From Paramecium octaurelia (lineage: Eukaryota; Ciliophora; Oligohymenophorea; Peniculida; Parameciidae), in NCBI GenBank assembly GCA_905182995.1, contig CAJJDP010000128.1, positions 124,001 to 188,000 on the forward strand: 64,000 nt of DNA. The letters are read 5' to 3'. Positions 60,535 through 64,000 of this stretch are shown piece by piece. A model generated the notes under the pieces. It did no database searches and had not been told where the DNA came from. It saw only the letters and a program-made list of their open reading frames with translations. The first letter of the stretch is position 1. Every line of letters starts with the position of its first letter. A program made the position numbers and the translations under genes.

Positions 60535-61615
60535 TTAATTAATTTTTAGTTATTTCAATTTTACATTTCTGTATTATATAAGCATGTAGAGTAATAATTA
60601 TTAAATAAAAATGTAAGAAATTTATAATAGATTTATTATTATCAATATAAGGAATAAGCTATGCTATGGAACATGTCTATACTTTTTCATAGACTATTTT
60701 CCATTTTTTAATATTATTGAATACAAAACATCAACATGATCTTAATGATATTGTAAATTAATAAAGTCATTCTGACTATTTCTTTCTATATGTATTTTTG
60801 ATTCAAGTAATAAATTAGACTAAATTAGATCCTTAATGTTTATCCAAAATTATATTGGATAATTTTCAATTAATTAAGGTATTTTAATTCATGAATAAAA
60901 AAATAACCTTAAACCTTAAAGATTTGATGATATAAAAACATGATAATAAAAATCAAAATGATATAATACTGTTTCCATCAGAAAATAAATACCATAGTTT
61001 CGAATAAATAATTTCACTAAAAGATTTATATTGGTAAAATTCTTAGTTCAGTTCAAAAGTATTGTTTTTACTTAAGAATCTTCTTTTTTTCACCAAAAGT
61101 ATTGAGAGTATATTTTTGAACCATAATTAGACTAAAGTTGTGAGGAATCAAGTTGATAAAACATTTTTCAAGGCAACAATTCAAATTGTTATCGACAGAT
61201 GAAAATTCTCTTCATAAGGTAAGGGCATTCTTTCTATGGTTATCTCCTCATTCATAAACTTCTAATATATCTAATATAAATATTAAATGTATTTTAATCT
61301 AAAACTCTCTAAACAAATATGTGGTAAATGATAAATAAACACTAATATCACTCTTTAGTCCTCAAATAAATCTATTTCTTAACTACTAATCGGATTTTAT
61401 AATAATCTGACACAATACTTAATTATTATTACAAAGTTATTATTCACTTTCATTATTCTTTTATATACGAGAAGTGTTTAAAACTAATTCTGAATTAATG
61501 AAAAGAGTAGGATATGTTGAGAATGAAAAAATAGTACAACCTTGACAATTTTATTATATCGTTGTTAATTATGGTAGCTATTTTAATAATTAATTATTAA
61601 TATTCTGGAATTTAA
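60535..61615. other. AT-rich intergenic stretch
   Basis: About 1.1 kb between divergent genes, no supported gene on either strand; one of the longest empty spaces in the window. Confidence 0.5.
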
Positions 61616-62152
61616 ATGGATAGTGTTAAGAAGGAACATTCATACACATATTGGGTTAAAAATGATCCAAATCACCCTAAAATAGATTGCTAGCCAAAGA
61701 AAGTTGAAGACCCTACTTAAGTATAACAAGTGCAAACAATAGGGTCTCAATGGAATGTGTCAGGAACATGGGAGGAAAAAAAAGTGCCAATGACTGAAAT
61801 CAAGAAATCATTAGAAAATATAATTGGAGTAAGAATTATATGTATTAGCTATTTTTAGATGAAGATTGGCTAAACCAAAATTTCTGCAGTAGAATCGGTA
61901 GATGGAGAGGCTCATCTCTATTTGAGTAGGGGCAAAAGAAGAATGGGTTATCATTTGAAAATCACATTCGCACTCGAAGATGATGGATAAATCAAATACA
62001 CAGACTTTACAGATGATGGGGATAGAGATGTAAGAATTTGATACATAATATTTAAGTATGTACTTGAAGATGTGACTGATGAAACAGTTAAGCATTAGAT
62101 TGAGGATTTGCATCTAAAAACTAAGGAGTTTGTTGAAGTGTTTAAGAATTGA
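61616..62152 (+). CDS. Aha1 N-domain protein (Hsp90 ATPase activator, Hch1-like)
   Basis: 159-aa product; introns 61829-61858 (30 nt) and 62030-62056 (27 nt, AAG acceptor), both frame-neutral. SQWNVSGTWEEKKVP, ISAVESVDGEAHLYLSRGK and GYHLKITFALE match the N-terminal domain of Aha1, which binds the middle domain of Hsp90 and stimulates its ATPase. The C-terminal Aha1 domain is absent, as in yeast Hch1. The first 45 residues (YTYWVKNDPNH) fit the known start of the domain. Confidence 0.85.
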
Positions 62153-62233
62153 TTGTATAAAGTTATGTATTTTAATTTATTAAACACTTTAAAAAAGATT
62201 CTAAATTGACAATTTATACATATGTCAGCCTCA

Positions 62234-62749
62234 TCACTTTTTTTTTATTTGTTGAACCTATCCTTATTACTGTTTTGCTTTTGGATTAACTTTTGGTTTT
62301 TAGCATTCCTCATAAAATTTCTACAATTAAAGCCTAAATCCTTCATTTGGATGAACAAATTCCCTTTTGTTTTAAATGTATAAAAAAGCTTCATCAGGTT
62401 TCATGTTCATCTCCTTGATAAAATAAGCCATCATAACTGAAACTGATCTTGAAATACCTACTTAGCAATGTACAAGAACATTGGTTTTTTTCAAGTACAC
62501 TTAGATAAATTTACAGGTTTTTTCAAAATGTTCAGAAATTTAAAAATTAGGTTCATCAGGTGCAACTATTCTAAGATGATAAATCTAAGTGGGTATTTTA
62601 TATTCTAGTTCATCAATTACCGAAATAATGGCACCAAATTTGTATTTGTTGATTGAGTCAAGTGATTTGACTCCTCCAACATAGAGGTTACCTTTGTCTT
62701 GAAAATTGGATTTATGAATTAGAGTACATCCAAAATAATCAGGATTCAT
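62234..62749 (-). CDS. Dual-specificity protein phosphatase
   Basis: 171-aa intronless product with the compact DSP fold: NLYVGGVKSLDSINKYKFGAIISV at the start, the P-loop VHCQVGISRSVSVMMAY (Cys and Arg present), and NEGFRLQLQKFYEEC at the end. The general-acid region reads RIVAPDEPN. The Lys/Gln-rich tail after residue 150 is probably disordered. Substrates unknown; convergent with the Aha1-like gene, 81 bp apart. Confidence 0.9.
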
Positions 62750-63187
62750 ATTATTAAAATTTTTATTTAATATACATATACATATCAGATGGCTTTTGTT
62801 ACAGAATTCATCAAAACATTCAAAAACAGAAATATAATAAAAAAAGTATTTTTAATATAACTTAAATGCTGCAAATATGAAATATCATAAATTATAATAT
62901 GAAAATATAGAACTATGTATAATGAAGGTATTGTTACTGGATTTATATGCCATCTTATTATAGAGTATTGTTATATTTGAATAATTTGTAAACTTACAAT
63001 CTGAATAGTTGTTTTAGAGTATAAATAAGCAATTAAATCTTTGACTCATAGCTAATTTCACTAAGTATAATATGTACACTTGGAATTGATAAGCCACTTG
63101 AGATTTATGATGTACTTCTAATATAGTATAATATTTTATTATAATATGAATGAGTATTTTAGTTAATGTAAATAATTGATATTAATA
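62750..63187. other. AT-rich intergenic stretch
   Basis: About 440 bp between divergent genes; nothing coding seen. Confidence 0.5.
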
Positions 63188-64000
63188 ATGTAAAAAATAA
63201 AATTAGACGATGATGAGGAGTTTAACTTTAGAAGGCAGTTTGAAATTTAATAAAGAGCAGTAGAGCCAAAACAACTATCCAAAGTAATATGATGGTTTTA
63301 AATAGTTCAAAGATATATTGAACCAAGCTATTGATTTGAACAAGAGGAAGAAAAGTTAATTGGCATCTTATTGGAGATAATAAGTAAGTGAGGAAATAAC
63401 GAATAACACACAACAATAATTGGATTTTATTTAGGAACAGACTGACGAAGTTTTAACCTATTAATAATACTTGAAGACGAAGTTAGATCAAATCTTAAAG
63501 GCAAAGTTATTGACAGAGAGGAGAATAAATAACTTTAAGGATAATCTACGTCATATCAAGACTCAGCCTAATCATGGTCAAAGAGAATTAGATGATAAAG
63601 TTAAGATGATGCTCAAGAAAACACAACATTTTACGAATCAGTTTTAGAAGGAAATGGAGAAGTTCAGAAGCTAATCGGAGATGAATCAGGAGGAGTAGTG
63701 TCGGGAAGTGGAAAATAGTGAATTTGAGATCAAAGAAATCTAGTTAAAGGTTAAAAAATGTAAATAAAAAAATTAAGAATTGTTGCATTAAATTCGTATT
63801 TTGACAGAACAGGAAGAATAGAAAAAGTACAAATTATAAGAGTGCTTCAAAATTAGGGAATATATTGAATTTTTTATGGATGCCAAGTTAAAAGTTTATG
63901 ATTAAATATAAGGGAATCAAAATCAATTGGAAGAGTTAGGTTAATCATTGCAATAATAAAATGATAAAACATTAACAAGAGACGAGATCTTGAATCAAGT
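63188..64000 (+). CDS. Coiled-coil protein, 3' end outside the window
   Basis: 263 codons visible after removing one 22-nt intron (63284-63305), still open at the window edge. Composition is Gln/Glu/Lys-rich with continuous heptads (for example LLTERRINNFKDNLRHI and ENSEFEIKEIQLKVKKC). The length and charge resemble axonemal coiled-coil proteins, but no diagnostic motif is visible in this part. Confidence 0.75.

Noticed and set aside
1..64000. tRNA or rRNA genes, CRISPR arrays, telomeric C4A2/C3A3 repeats
   Set aside because: I looked for them and saw none; the only simple repeat of note is the short TA tract near 30240.

Overview
The window is macronuclear DNA of a ciliate, almost certainly Paramecium. 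In every credible gene TAA and TAG sit inside conserved protein as glutamine and only TGA stops. Introns are tiny (20-32 nt, GT...AG) and must be removed to keep the frame. DNA is AT-rich, genes are packed on both strands with gaps often under 100 bp, and trichocyst matrix protein genes are present. All coding calls were read by hand with that code; each spliced length was checked to be a multiple of three. Functional names rest on recognised motifs, not on database searches.

Layout. 1-8.1 kb: a truncated RING-H2 membrane protein, a one-repeat Myb protein, a 761-aa coiled-coil protein and several unrecognised genes. 8.1-16.6 kb: a SPEF2/CPC1-like central-pair protein, a ULK-like kinase, a trichocyst matrix protein and eIF2A. 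17-19.8 kb: a second trichocyst matrix protein present twice, as a perfect 1,383-bp duplication around a single N. 19.9-31.4 kb: a paralogue of the first RING gene, a degenerate kinase, a PTEN-like phosphatase, a tubulin-ligase-like enzyme, RNase H2 subunit B, an R2R3-type Myb protein and U2AF35. 31.5-40.5 kb: a Cache-domain membrane protein, a Gln-rich protein, RSPH9 (again split and duplicated around an N), a bZIP protein and an HD-domain protein. 41-50 kb: a START protein with a lipidation-type N-terminus, a membrane RING protein, an MMTAG2-like protein, a cold-shock protein and BBS8/TTC8. 51-64 kb: truncated haemoglobin, LIN9/ALWAYS EARLY, two small Cys-motif paralogues, an ankyrin protein, F-box/LRR, B-box/WD40, an Aha1 N-domain protein, a dual-specificity phosphatase and an open-ended coiled-coil gene.

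Themes. Cilia (SPEF2, RSPH9, BBS8, TTLL), regulated secretion (two trichocyst matrix proteins), ubiquitin-type regulators (three RING proteins, F-box/LRR, B-box/WD40), transcription (LIN9, bZIP, two Myb) and RNA work (U2AF35, eIF2A, cold-shock protein). This is a normal housekeeping stretch, not an operon or island.

The most informative oddities are the two scaffold joins. The second contains a 221-bp tail that departs from the macronuclear sequence exactly at a TA followed by CAGT, as expected of an unexcised internal eliminated sequence. Others are many introns ending in AAG (six of eight in LIN9), a BBS8 exon junction without a normal acceptor, a 44-codon ORF overlapping the U2AF35 stop, and two linked RING proteins sharing a non-standard ligand spacing.
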